A stretch of 64,000 nucleotides of DNA from Sebastes aleutianus (taxonomy: Eukaryota > Chordata > Actinopteri > Perciformes > Sebastidae), in contig CAKAKS010000067.1 of assembly GCA_916700875.1 (NCBI GenBank), positions 6,638,909-6,702,908 on the forward strand. The letters run 5' to 3'. Shown here piece by piece: positions 47,561 through 59,500 of the stretch; within the stretch, counting starts at the first letter, position 1; each line of letters opens with the position of its first letter. The translations under genes were made by a program, and so were the position numbers. A model generated the notes under the pieces. The model worked only from the letters and a program-made list of their open reading frames with translations, did no database searches and had not been told where the DNA came from.

Positions 47561-48800
47561 AAGAAAACTGACAGTGTCAAGATGAACCTGATAATGATGC
47601 TCACAGCCATCCATATATGCTTTACAAAAAACAGGGCCGGTAAATTGAAGTCCTCCATAAGTCTTTGTCATTACGTTTAACCCATATGAGCATTTTCTAC
47701 TGAGGCTATAGGAAGAAGAACATTCCCAAAGTAATGCATATGACTATTTTTAGTTAGCTCGCTACTTGTCCACAATTGCGGCTAACTTTAGCCGATGGTG
47801 CTAGCAGGACTGAATGAGTCAGGCTAATTGGTTAGTTATATTTGAGGAAAAGACGTCTCAAGTTAAAATAATATAGCAAAAAAAGGGGTTGGTTTCATTT
47901 TAGATTATTTCACATATGACATCTCGCTCCGATTGCGCTGATGAGCATGCATCGGCTTTACTGTTCCGTTGTTCGTTGGGACCACGGGGATCTGTGTTGT
48001 CAACACTGGACGACGACCGACAAAATGATTTCCTCAAAGCAGCTTGTGCAGGATGATGAAGTTATCCAACTTCAACAGAATGCTTGTCTCGTCTCAAATG
48101 CACAGTAAGAAATACAGCAGGGAATATTTTTTTCCAAGAGGAGAAATATGAAACCGCTATGTACGGCTTACCAAAAAGGCTTTTACCGAAAAAGAACTAC
48201 GTCATTAGATTGGACGGTTTCATTTAAAGGTGGCGTTTGTATCTAGAGTGTGTTAGTAATTTAGAAGGTAATTAAATCATTCATCAGTATAATGTTGTAA
48301 AACCAACACTGCTATTATAGTATACTTACCACTTAACCATAGTTAACTTTTGGTTAAGTTTAGGCACAAAAATTGCTTAAGGTAAAGATCATGGAATGCT
48401 ACTAGAGTGCTGAAGGAATGAGTCCTAAAACACAGAAATTAGTTAACATTTTAGCACTTCCGGTTCCCTCGTCTGGATGTCAATGGGTTTTTAGTTAGAT
48501 GCCTGAAATAAGGTCTGTGGTTAATACAATTGTAAGAGATTTTAACATTTTGTTCTACAACATATAATACGTCAGTAAATATCCCACTTTTTTAGCCTTT
48601 ACGTGTCTTAAAAAAGGCGATGCTAACAAGTGACTAAATGAGACTAACAAACGTCATCACACTGAACACTAATTCGTCTTTAGCTTAGTGGTGGTGATGT
48701 GAAGTCTTGCAACCGTGGTGTACTTCATTTATAGCCTAACATTAGCTCTTTACTTCTGGCAATTGCATTTACGCTTCAAAAATCATAAAGTGGTGTTCAT
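47561..48800. other. Intron 2 stretch separating the two array clusters
   Basis: No gene or recognisable element over about 1.2 kb. No exon-like fragments were detected here, so the array is split, perhaps by later insertion. Confidence 0.35.
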
Positions 48801-48803
48801 TTG

Positions 48804-48981
48804 TGGAGATTATCTGGCTGAACAAAATGTGTGAGTATCATAAACGTGTGTTTGCCACAGAGTTTATTTTCTACAATAATCCAAAATCCAATGGAACAAT
48901 CCCAGAGTCAAGGGAACCAGGGTGATGCTAACTTCCTGGTTGGCCTACAAAAATAGGTCATCCCTGCAGCACGCTATAAAG
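48804..48981 (+). mobile_element. Second copy of the repeat at 20384-20567
   Basis: Nearly collinear with the first copy. It lacks about 12-16 bases around CCCATTGGCTTTTTGTC and ends at ...CACGCTATA. Confidence 0.78.
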
Positions 48982-49813
48982 AACGCTTGAAAGAAAACAC
49001 ACTCGCTTAAACCTGCATTCACTGATTTATTTGGCTACTTGGCGGCAGCTCAACCAGCTGTAAACACAAAACTGACATTTTATCACCTTAGAAAAATAGT
49101 TTTGGCGAACATGTTGGCAAACAATTTACACGCCCAGGAGCAACATCAGTTATCCCAATTGACAAATGTAAGTCCAATATTACCTTTCCTTTTAGCTCTA
49201 TTTTGGTCTCCACCAGCTCCTTAGGGGAAATATCCGAGTCTTCAGCTGCTAAATGCTCCACTATGTTCACCAACAAGTTGCTAACTTTGTCTGTCTGCTG
49301 TTTGGTGCTGAGCAGGTAGTGTACAGTAGCTTTATAACAGTTGTTTTTTTGTTGCTGAAAACGGCTTCCTGTTGTTGCTGGAAATGGTCAAGTTTGCTTC
49401 ATACAGCTGAGGGGGATATAACTATCTGTGGATCTGATGCCTTTCACATTACACATGAAAATATTGATTAGTGCAGCTTTAAATTAAGGTAATGATCAAA
49501 GAAACCGCCACTGACGGCTACACAAATATCATTGTGATTATATATAATAGAACACTTTCCAAAGCTGTTTTAGTAGGCTTTGTTTACTTGCCATAGAAAG
49601 TAATTTTTGAAAGCGTTCTGCTCCTTTGGGTTGACAGGGAACTTCGCCATCTCCCGCACATGACCGTCCAAAAAATTCTTGCTCGGTAGTTTGCTGTAAT
49701 TGTCCAGCCAAGAAGGGAAAGTCAAAGGAAGGACAGACAGATTGAGACAGTGAAATAAAAGGATGGTGGGATCTCAAAAAGGGAGGCATGATGGAGAGAA
49801 AAGAGTGAATAAA

Positions 49814-49852
49814 AATCCCTCAATGCTTCGCTTTGGAAATGATAGATCGAGA
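49814..49852 (+). pseudogene. Weak copy H of the cadm3 Ig-exon end
   Basis: TCCCTCAATGCTTCGCTTTG then GAAATGATAGATCGAGATGG resembles CTGCAATGG...TACTTTGGAGAGAAGAGAG with the middle deleted. On its own it would not be called. It is listed because it lies in line with copies I and J. Confidence 0.25.
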
Positions 49853-50032
49853 TGGAGCAGCAAATCTATGCAGTTGGCCCGACAGTTTGCTTCAGAGCTG
49901 AGACAGCAAGAGATGGAGGGATGAGAGTAAAGAGGATAAGAGGGGATATACTAGATCAGGAACAAAAAGAGAAAGAAATAAGAGAGTTGATTGAAGAGCG
50001 GAGAAGAGGAAGAAAAGGAAAGAAAGTAGGCC

Positions 50033-50096
50033 TTTTCACCGCCACATTCCAACATTACACAGCGTGCGCCGGGCTTTGGAGAGTTGAGACATGAGA
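50033..50096 (+). pseudogene. Degenerate copy I of the cadm3 Ig-exon 3' end
   Basis: CACATTCCAACATTACACAG and GGGCTTTGGAGAGTTGAGAC match GGTCCAACACTGCACAG and TACTTTGGAGAGAAGAGAG. The sequence before and after it is purine-rich like the start of intron 2. No donor GT remains at the equivalent place. Confidence 0.58.
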
Positions 50097-50178
50097 AAAA
50101 AATGGATAGGTGGAGGGAGCGGGGGGAGCGAGGGATGGACGAACAGCGTGATGGGAGATAGAAGAAGAAGAGGAAAAT

Positions 50179-50276
50179 GATGAGTGACAACTCCTCACAG
50201 TGATGGCCTCCACACTGCAGAGTAGAGACTGCACTACTAGCAAGATCAGAGATGGCAAATTCAGAGGCGAGAGGGA
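50179..50276 (+). pseudogene. Degenerate copy J of the cadm3 Ig-exon 3' end
   Basis: GATGAGTGACAACTCCTCAC, AGTGATGGCCTCCACACTGC and AGAGTAGAGACTGCAC align with exon bases from GAGAGCGATAACTCCTCAC to CAGACCCTGTAC. An extra stretch follows before AGAGGCGAGAGGG, which corresponds to the donor region with GT changed to GC (50267-50268). It lies 66 bp before the composite hAT insertion. Confidence 0.68.
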
Positions 50277-50342
50277 CGGGAGGGAGAGGGCAAGAATCAA
50301 AGACAGAAGCATGGATGCTTCTCTTTAGTCTTTACTTTAAAC

Positions 50343-52012
50343 TAGGGCTGTCAATCTATTCAAATATTTAATCACAATTAATCGCATGATTGTCCAGAGT
50401 TAACTGTGATTAATCACAAATTAATCACACATTTTTTATTTGTTCAAAATGTACCTTAAAGGGAGATTTGTCAAGTATTTAACACTCTTATCAACATGGG
50501 AGTGGGCAAATATGCTTGCTTTATGCAAATGTATGTAAATATTTATAATTGGAAATCAATTAACAACACAAAACAATGACAAATATTGTACAGAAACTCT
50601 CACATTTAGCATAAAAAATATGCTCAAATCATAACATGGCAAACTCAACAGTTATCAGTGTGTCAGTGTGCTGACCTGACTGTGACTCTTATTGTCTCTC
50701 CATCAGTGTCCATCATGGCCGATGCACTAGAATATTTTTTAGTTTTGCTGACAAGCGACCACTGAAAGCTGTGCAAATAATTACTATCGTGTTTCAGAAG
50801 GAAAGGCGGAAATAGCTTAATGTTGTTACAGCATCACAAAACCTCTTAGGGAGGAGATCAGGTTGTGAGTTCAATACTTTGAACCACAAATCAGCGTGAT
50901 CACAGTCTCGCCCTAACTTTAAGCAAGTAGTAAACTTAACCACACCCTGTAGAGTGGTGGCAGTTCAGAAACAAGTCGTGAGAATCACTTCTGCATTGGT
51001 CATTTGTAACAGATGTTGAAGGCACTGGAAAAAGATGTCATTGTGACGTCAGGGGCACCAGATCAAAAACTCTCATATCTGGAGTGGCTGTTGACATATT
51101 TTGACATTGAGTTTAAAGGACTTGGTAGACAATAGAGAACAACAAATTGCTCAATAACAATAAGCTCTTGTAAAAATTAGGACATTTCAATCCAGCAGTT
51201 TTTATGTAAGGTAACATGACGACAGGGATTGCTGTGGCACTAAAAACTCAGTCGGCATTGATACCAGAAACACAAAATTATTATGGATGTCAATCAATTA
51301 AAATATTTATTCATGATTAATTGCATGATTGTCCATACTTAATCACGATTAATCGCAAATTAATCGCACATCTGTTCAAATGTACCTTAAAGGGAGATCT
51401 GTGAAGTATTTAATACTCTTATCAACATGGGAGTGGACAAATATGCTGCTTTATGCAAATGTATGTATATATTTATTATTGGAAATCAATTAACAACACA
51501 AAACAATGACAGATATTGTCCAGAAACCCTCACAGGTACTGCATCTAGCATAAAAGAATATGCTCAAATCATAACAAGGTAAACTGCAGCCCAACAGGCA
51601 ACAACAGCTGTCAGTGTGTCAGTGTGCTGACTTGACTATGACTTGCCCCAAACTGCATGTGATTATCATAAAGTGGGCATGTCTGTAAAGGGGAGACTCG
51701 TGGGTACCCATAGAACCCATTTACACTCACATATCTTGAGATCAGAGGTCAAGGGACCCCTTTGAAAATGGCCATGCCAGTTTTTCCTCCCCAGAATTTT
51801 GCATAAGTTTGGAGTGTTATTTAGCCTCCTATCTGCTAGTATGACATGGTTGGTACTGATGGATTCCTTCCGTTTTCTAGTTTCATATGATGCCAGCCAG
51901 CTATAAAACTGAGCCTGCTAAAAATCCCAAGTTGCCTTAATGCGTTAAAGAAATTAGTGGCGTTAAAACAAATTTGCGTTGGCGCGTTATCGTGTTAACT
52001 TTGACAGCCCTA
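50343..52012 (+). mobile_element. 1,670-bp composite hAT element with exact target duplication
   Basis: It starts TAGGGCTGTCAATC and ends AACTTTGACAGCCCTA. CTTTAAAC flanks it at 50335-50342 and 52013-52020. Positions 50343-50687 match the left 345 bases of the element at 7171, and 50688-51281 are unrelated. From 51282 (TATGGATGTCAATC, a decayed left end) to 52012 there is a nearly complete second element. The junction at 51282 has no target duplication of its own matching the right flank, so the whole composite appears to have inserted once. No transposase frame is present. Confidence 0.85.
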
Positions 52013-52020
52013 CTTTAAAC

Positions 52021-55000
52021 TTTATCTAAACAGGTAGATTAAAAAATCACATACATGGCCAAGAAAGCAGGGTCATCATCAAAATGATCGAGAAGAGGAA
52101 GAGGAGAGGAGGAGAAAAGAGTGTATGAGAATATGGAGACAGATTGGTAGATATTACAGTACATTATAGAGAGAAGATAAATGACAATGTATAAATGATG
52201 CAGTGGAGATACAGGGAAAAAGGCCTTGGATTTAATTTATATTAAAAAAAATTCGTACTCACAAATAATGTGAAAAACGATGAAAAATCAAAGCTAAAGC
52301 TGTGATGTATGAAATGTTGATGTTGCTGGCATAATCGCAGGGTCACATCGATTCGATCCAATCCTCCGTGGTAGATTGAAAGCTCAAGCTGACTTTCATC
52401 ATTATTCAGGCAAGCAAAGCCATTGATATCAGTTTAATTTGACCCTGCTTTGTACAGATGAGATGTGATACTGAGAGACGGGGACGCAGAGGAGGAGGAA
52501 ACAGTGTGGGCACATTTTAAGAGTCTTTTCTTTTTTACATGGAGGTGAACAGAAAGATTCGAATTAAACAACAAAGTAAAGGACACCAAACTGACTAAAA
52601 ATCCCAGTCTGGTTCCAGTGGAGCAGAGCTAATGAGAGTTCTGCAACTATAACTGCCTACATAAAGATGAAGCAAAACAGGAAATTAATTGTTAAGGGAC
52701 ACAAAGCCCAGTTGTGTTTTATTAAAGCAGATACAATGACAAAAAAAACCCCCAACATTTTATTGCTAATTCTGTCTTGTATTAATCTGAGCGTGAACAT
52801 TTAGAGCAAAGGAACCTGTCATTCCACGGCAAAAACAAATGATCTGATAACTGTAGCCAACATGGGATATTTTAATACGTTTTAAAACCTTAATTCTGGA
52901 TAATTTATTTTAAGACCCTTTTAAGGACCCACAGATACCCTGGAGGGATTGTGTGGGAGTGGATGGGTAATAGAAGAGATTAGACAGCTAGGAAAGCATG
53001 AAAACAGATGGGTTCTTACATTAATGCTAGACTACCAGGAGACAGCAAGAGAGACATTGGGATAAGAGATGGACATGAGGGAGCTAAAGACAGGCAGAGA
53101 AACCCAAACTTTCAAATCCAGACAAGGAGAGAGAAACAAACAAGAGCATTACATTTACATATTTGGCTTTTAGCTGGTGCTCTCATGCCAGACTAGTTTC
53201 TTCTTAACACCTTCAAAGTGAGTCAGTAAGTCTTAAGAATAACTTTATAAACGTTCCACTTAACATCGTGGTTGAACGGCGCACTCCAGAAAAACGGTTT
53301 GGAAACCACTGAAGAATACTGCCAGGAAAGGAGATGAAGTCATGAACATCTTGACAGACAGCTCTCATTCTTTATTCCTCATTCTGAGACTCTGACCTAT
53401 GGCGAACGCTCTAGGGTGCCTTTGGCAACCCTGATTATTTTCTTGAGTAGCTGTTTTGTCTTTAACATGTCAGAAAATAGTGAAAAATGTCCATCACAAT
53501 TTCCCAGAGCACAACATGATGTCTTCTTATTCCTCATTTTAATGCACCAGAAGTCCAAAACGCAAAGGCATTCAGTTTACTGTCCGTAAGACAGCAGGAA
53601 TATCACCATCACATGAAAATGTTTGGCACAAAACAATCAATTATTAAAATAGTTTCTGATTAATTTGAATCATATCAGCAAAATACTGTTTATTTTATAT
53701 TCTACTAGGGGTGGGAAAAAAATCAATTCAGCTATGTATTGCGATTTTTTTTTTTTTTTACGAACACCTTAACAGATTTATTTCATTATTTCATAAAATG
53801 AGCACAAACTCTGAAATGTACACAACATAAAGTAGACAAAAAAAAGAAAGACTATCCTCCATTGTGAAAGGATTATGTGACAGTAGCACAAATTGGATGC
53901 TGTATATTCACTTGTTGGCTAACGATTAGCTTTCAGCCGCAGAAATGAGGATGAATAAAGACATTTGTTTTGGTTCGTTGCTCATGATTAAAAAAATTAA
54001 ATCTTTTGGTGAAACACACTCAGAAACTTTTTTGTTTAATTTTTACTATTCAGAAAACTAAATGGAGGGTTATCAAGCGTGGAAAGAAGATGAATCTGTC
54101 CACCTTAACACCTTTGAAACTACATCACATTTCCAGCTGTGTCCCCGCCACATAACACTTTCCATATTTCTCCTTTTAGTAGAAGGACCATGCTATAAAC
54201 ATATTAAGATGTGTTCATGCCATAAAATGTAATGACCAGGCACACAGGGCTCATACAGAGAGGAGTACCTTCCTGTGTTTATTTTACCCAGAGTGCAGAC
54301 AATAAAAGTAGAATAAAATACTCACAATTTGAGGTTTTGCAAACACATTTCCTCACCACAAAAAAAAAGATATTAGCTTTCAGTCTGGCTATAATTTTAT
54401 TTATTTGTCATGTGCGGTTTCCTTCCTTTCCATAAAAGCATATAAGCAGACATCAGACAGGCCTCAGTACAATTTAACAAGGTAATGGCTCTCTGGTGAT
54501 TTATAAACCTTGGTGGACGGGGAAGCTCTCGCCTAACGGGAGGATATTGAGTAGGCAGACTTTAACTGTGGTGAAAATGACTGCTGTTGTAAATCATTGT
54601 GTTAAAAAACACACTAAGCACTTTTAAAGTTTACCGTGTTAAGGAGTCTTAAGTGAACAAGCACAAAAAAAATATGAAAATTGATGGTCAGATCCTGACT
54701 CGGCCTCTCAGAGAACGAGACAAACTGACTGACTGCTCACAACGCAGTGCGAGACAGTGCTCCACATGCGGGGCGTGAGATGTTTTTTGCCATTTTCTGA
54801 AAAACTATTGATCCACATCGCATCACTCAACGTTTTCTTGGTGTCTGGGAAGGCTCTCAGGAGAATGTATTAACAACAACCATCAGAGGATTGAAAGACT
54901 GAAGGAGAGACTTCTGAAATCTAGCACTTGAAAGAAGGCTTTTTCTACATTTCCTCTTTATATCACCTGAACTCTATATTTTTCCAGGTGTACTTAAAAT

Positions 55001-55400
55001 AATCACGTGTAACGGTAGACAAGTGCACGGAGAAGAAAGAGACGGGAGTACAAAGAATTCAAAGTTAAAAAGTCCAATTTATTTTTTGAGGTTAATGAAG
55101 TAAATGTATGAAAAACCTCCCCTGTGATTCAGAAACTGGCCTTTTGTCCCTCACCCATAGAAATAAAAATAGAAAATCAATAAACCAGACATGAAACACA
55201 ACAGACACGCATACATCGGTACTGTATTGGTCTAATTGTTATGACTACGCTATCATTTCTTCACTGGAGGAAGGAGAAGACAGTCATAACTCTGATGCAG
55301 TCTTTTCATTTTTAATTCAATAAATGAATACTTTGCCAATGCTTTGCCAGCACATCACAAGAATTAAGTGAGCATTTTTTTCATTTTTTTTTTAGTAGTT
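52021..55400. other. Intron 2 stretch after the composite hAT
   Basis: Mostly AT-rich single-copy DNA. A purine-rich patch (52085-52140) might be a last decayed unit of the array. CTAGGGGTGGG with an A run at 53705-53720 and a T run at 53747-53759 look like the left part of a MITE of unknown length. No gene was recognised. Confidence 0.35.
53445..53675 (-). mobile_element. Reverse copy of the 13.7-kb hAT family
   Basis: ATTATTTTCTTGAGTAGCTG, GTCAGAAAATAGTGAAAAAT, GTCCATCACAATTTCCCAGA and CATTCAGTTTACTGTC match the reverse complement of 13890-14100. Confidence 0.6.
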
Positions 55401-55404
55401 TGAA

Positions 55405-55606
55405 ACCTTGGGATGTATTAGCTTTCTTGTTGGGAGTTAGATGAGAAGATATCACTCTCATGTCTGTACCCTAAAAATGAAGCTGCATACAGCAACTGGT
55501 TAGCTTAGTTTAGCATAAAGACCGATAAGGCTAGCCTTGCTCTGTCCAAATCTAAAATAAATCTACCTACAGAGCTTACTAATTAACACATTAAAGGTGC
55601 TCTACA
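55405..55606 (+). mobile_element. Fish SINE-like repeat
   Basis: GCTTTCTTGTTGGGAGTTAG, ATGAGAAGATATCACTCTCA, TGTCTGTACCCTAAAAATGA and GGTTAGCTTAGTTTAGCATA reproduce a repeat common in percomorph fish. Reverse copy at 56825-57000. Confidence 0.65.
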
Positions 55607-56079
55607 ATATCAAGAGCATTATTATAGCAGCAAACAACTATTTGCTATGGAAAGATATAGAGGAGTATTGTCTACCTGAGCATAGGATGAAGTCCCTCTT
55701 CCTCTGTGTGTTGTAATCAGAGCTTCTCTGTGCTTTGTTGACATCGCAGGACCAGCCACCGTGCCATTTAGGGCATGATAGTGCATGTGAGCGTGCCCCA
55801 CTGGCTAGTTCGCGACAGCTGCTCTGCATTGCTCTCATACAGCGGTTACAGCTGATAACGCCGTCCCAACCGATAGCGTTACACCCACCCTCCGGTGCCC
55901 TCCCAAGGTTAACACTGTTAACTCTGTCAGCTCTGTTGCTGTTGTTTGCACTGTTAGCGCTGTCAGCACAATTACTTGCGAGCCGCCGGCTCAGCTGTGG
56001 TCATGTTGCAGCCCGGTTGCACGAAAAGGCGTGCGAATAACACACGCTAATGCTCAAGGCAAAAGCATGTAATAAGAAC

Positions 56080-56665
56080 ACCGTACATAAAAATATTATC
56101 AATATAACCTTCAAGACAATCTACATGGTATATCAGCTCGGTCTCACCGGTGTATGAATGACACAACAATTTGTAAGTCATTTCACATGCAGTAACAACG
56201 CCGTTTGTTGCTTTTGGCATGCCATTTCACATCATGTAGTCTGTACAGACTGCAATGTAAATGCATCCGCGTGAATATGCTACGCTCAGAACTAGTGACG
56301 TAGAATAAAAAATGAGAAAGACTGCTTATTATGGCCGGGAGGGGCGGTGGATGGGTCCAACAAACCCAGGACATTCAACCAGGAGACCGGTGTGCAAGAC
56401 CGGTGTTTTGTTTTGTATGGTACGTTAGTGACGTTTGTGACGTGTTTAGTAGTGACGTTAATGATGTGTACTTATGTTTCGTCGTTTCCGTACGTATTTT
56501 ACTTAGTTTACATACTTATTTTAAGGCCAACCATGACGTTTTTTTCCTAAACATAACTGAGTGGTTTTGTTGCCTAAAACTAAGTCAGTGTTTTTGTTGC
56601 CCCCTGCTGGTGCTGCACCTTCATACACACTGACATGCTATCCTCTGGTGTGCAGGCGGGTCTAT
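56080..56665 (+). mobile_element. Teleost repeat, copy 2
   Basis: It contains CTACATGGTATATCAGCTCG, CATGTAGTCTGTACAGACTG, GGACATTCAACCAGGAGACC, TTACATACTTATTTTAAGG and GTTGCCCCCTGCTGGTGCTG in the same order as copy 1. It is the most complete copy in the window. Confidence 0.75.
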
Positions 56666-56824
56666 TACACACTTTGGCGTGATATCGGATTGCATGTTGA
56701 GGGCTGTGTGGAAGGCAATAGAAAAGCTCTGAATTTTGTATTGAGCACCTTTAAATCGTGTTTGTGTCGTCCGTACAAAAAATGAAGCGACTTCCTGGAG
56801 TATTAAAGTCACTGCTTCTTTCAT

Positions 56825-57000
56825 GTCAGGACAGAGCCATGGTAGCTGTTCCCCCCCGTCTTTATTCTCAGCTAAGCTAGCCGTCTCCTGGCTCTACCTT
56901 CAAATCTATAACGAACAGATATGCGAGTGCTATTGATCTTCTCATCTAACTCGCAGCAACAAAGCAAATTTCCCAAAATGTCTAACTTTTCCTTCAAACT
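56825..57000 (-). mobile_element. Fish SINE-like repeat, reverse copy
   Basis: The reverse complement gives GCGAGTTAGATGAGAAGATC, CGCATATCTGTTCG, ACGGCTAGCTTAGCTGAG and ACCATGGCTCTGTCC, the same order as the copy at 55405. Confidence 0.6.
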
Positions 57001-57074
57001 AGCCTGTTGTACAAGTGAGGATGAACCACGTGAGGACATCCGGTCTATATAGATAAAAGAGTGAAAAGAGCTGT

Positions 57075-57101
57075 GCACACACACACACACACACACACAC
57101 A
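57075..57101. repeat. CA microsatellite
   Basis: About thirteen CA units. Other short runs nearby are GA at 58029-58049 and 58116-58131, and CA at 58694-58719. Confidence 0.9.
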
Positions 57102-57739
57102 GCACACTGGCAAACAAAGACAATCAAATCCAATCTAAGCACTGCAAGACATCAAGAGACATCAGGACGAGTTGGTGAAAATATTTCCCACTTTGCATTA
57201 TAGTCTGAACCTGTGACTTGAAAAACGAGCAGTGAAGTAAGTGTGATGGCATGCAGACAACCCAAAGCCAGCTGAAAGAGGCAGCAGGCTGATAGTGACA
57301 GCCATTATGATAATTGCTTCCTTGACTTCTTTTTACTATAAAGGTGAGGAAAGATGAGAAAATAAGCTATGCTTCGCCATTATGCTTTCTACCCCGTCAT
57401 GCTTTCTGTCTAATCCTTTTGCACCAGGCAGAGCAGCCAGCATGAGCAGTGTCTTCTCCAGGTAATCTATCTCTTAGGATGTGTCATCGGTCAGTGTTAT
57501 TTGCCAGAAATACCCAATGGACATTTTTCCGCTGCTGTAAATACTACATGGCGGGATTTCATTGGCATGTTGCTTGAAGCTGATACACAGTTGGGAACAT
57601 TTCTCTCTCAAGTTTCAACTGGAACTAATGCCTCCTTGCTTCAATTTGCACCACCTTGGGCAAAGTTTGGTTCACTTCGCTCCTTCCATTGATTTTGCAT
57701 ACATTTGCGCTGCCGCCGCTAAATGATTATCTTTTAATT

Positions 57740-58320
57740 CTGTCTGAAGGTATAGGGCAGGAGAGACAAGTGGATTGAGAGGGAGAAAGAGGCGGAGGGA
57801 AGGAAGGGGCAGGTGGATAAAACAGACAGAGGTGTGTGTTTATCAAGTGTTTCATAGTTGGCACACTGATCCAGGATCAATTGACGCTCTCAGATCAGTC
57901 GGGACGGTATGATCAAGGGAAGCACGCGGTCACTGAACCCAGATCAGCTGTCGGAAAGGACGGATAATTAGGGAGCTGGAGAGAAAACTCTGAAACAGAT
58001 GGGAGGATGGAGGCGACATGTGTGGGAGAGAGAGAGAGAGAGAGAGAGAAGGAAGAAGAGAGGCAGTCTCTCTGGATGTGAGTGTCAGCTAAATGCCTAA
58101 AATGTAAAACAAAATGAGAGAGAGAGAGAGAGTTGAGTGATGAGAGAAGCAGGGAGGAGAAGACAGAAGGAGAAGAACAAAGCAGGAAAGGGGAAGACAT
58201 TTGACAGCTGGATGCAGAGAAAAATGGCCGGAGAGGTGAAAATGCAGATTCAGGTTGAGCCAAAGAGGGAGATGATGAAATGCAGGAGCTGGGAGGGAGC
58301 TATAGAGACAGAAATATAAA
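57740..58320. repeat. Purine-rich intron 2 tract
   Basis: GGGAGAAAGAGG and GAAGACAGAAGG-type words dominate. They resemble the array spacers at 46.7-47.5 kb in composition, but no exon-like fragment is visible. From 58320 to 59050 there is mixed single-copy DNA. Confidence 0.5.
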
Positions 58321-59053
58321 AAAATATTGGTCTGTAACTGATGTACTTTGCCTCGGCAACACAGGTTTCTCCCCTGTCGTGCCAATAAGGCAAATTTCAA
58401 TTTGAGAGAGTTCTCGGCAGAGCGCAAACTTACTTGGAAAGGCATGAGAAGGTAGGAGGTAGATGAAAAAAGGAATATATGTATGTGCACTCAGTGTGTG
58501 TTGTGAGAATTCCCCTCTTCCTGAATGTTTGAAGTTGAAAGAGCATGAGAAAGATTGAAGGAGGAGGAAGAAGAGGAGGTGGAGGAGGAAGACGAGTGGG
58601 CGAAAATAGCTGTTGTGACCAGATCAACAGTTGGACCTTTAGGGAGTATCGAATCTCGAGTTTGAGCTGCAGACAAGAACCGCTGTCTGGCCAAACACAC
58701 ACACACACACACACACACAAACAGCAGAGACATGCAGACACACTTTCAAACACCGATGTACAAAAAGGTTTGTACGCTGATAAGCAGATCCTGTACTTGA
58801 TATGTAATCAACACATAAATACTCCATCTCCTCAGCTCAAAGCCCTCCTGACACCACTTAGAAAGCCTTCACACTCTCGTACATATGCACACACACAGAA
58901 TTGAAAAGTGGCAGGAGCTGTTTGCAAGTTTGTCCTCTCTGTAAATTCCAATTTTTATCCGCAACATATAAACACGGGGGTCTCCTTAATAACTTAAAGA
59001 CACTTAAGGGCTGCTGGAGATGTTCCACGGCCATTTCAGCCAGTGTACTCAGT

Positions 59054-59500
59054 AGCTGTGTCTCAATTCGGATACTTCTGTTAGTACACTTCCATGTAGT
59101 ACACTGTACACACTATGTGCTTACTTGCGTAGTATGTGGATTTTGAGAGGGTGGTGTTGTCTCAAATCGCACACGGAAGCTCGGTAGATCAGCTGGTGAT
59201 AGTCAGCCACGGACATCACGCCGTATCGTCAGTAATTCAATTTAAAAGGATAAATTAACCTAATAATGGCTTTTATCCAACTACAGTGGTACTTAGTGAA
59301 AAAAAACACATGTATAACTTAAATTTGTATAGTTTGGTGTTCGCCTTTTCAATCGCAACGGCCGCAGCTTCCTCGCCCCCCATTTTCACAAGTTTGAAAT
59401 AAGTGTCCAGCGTTTCACACTCGAACGTTATGACTCTTTTGAGTACAGGATCAGGGTACTTAGAGTGCACAGTATATAATTGCCTATACGCATTAACAAT
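59054..59500 (+). mobile_element. DNA-transposon relic (TGTGTCTCAATTCGGATACTT)
   Basis: The start TGTGTCTCAATTCGGATACT, the words GTACACTTCCATGTAGTACA, and an internal second TCTCAAATCGCACACG match a repeat type common in fish. The right end is not resolved. Confidence 0.5.

Noticed and set aside
49860..49915. Possible exon fragment (CTATGCAGTTGGCCCGACAG)
   Set aside because: Resembles CACTGCAATGGTCCAACACTG only loosely and has no TACTTTGGAG block.
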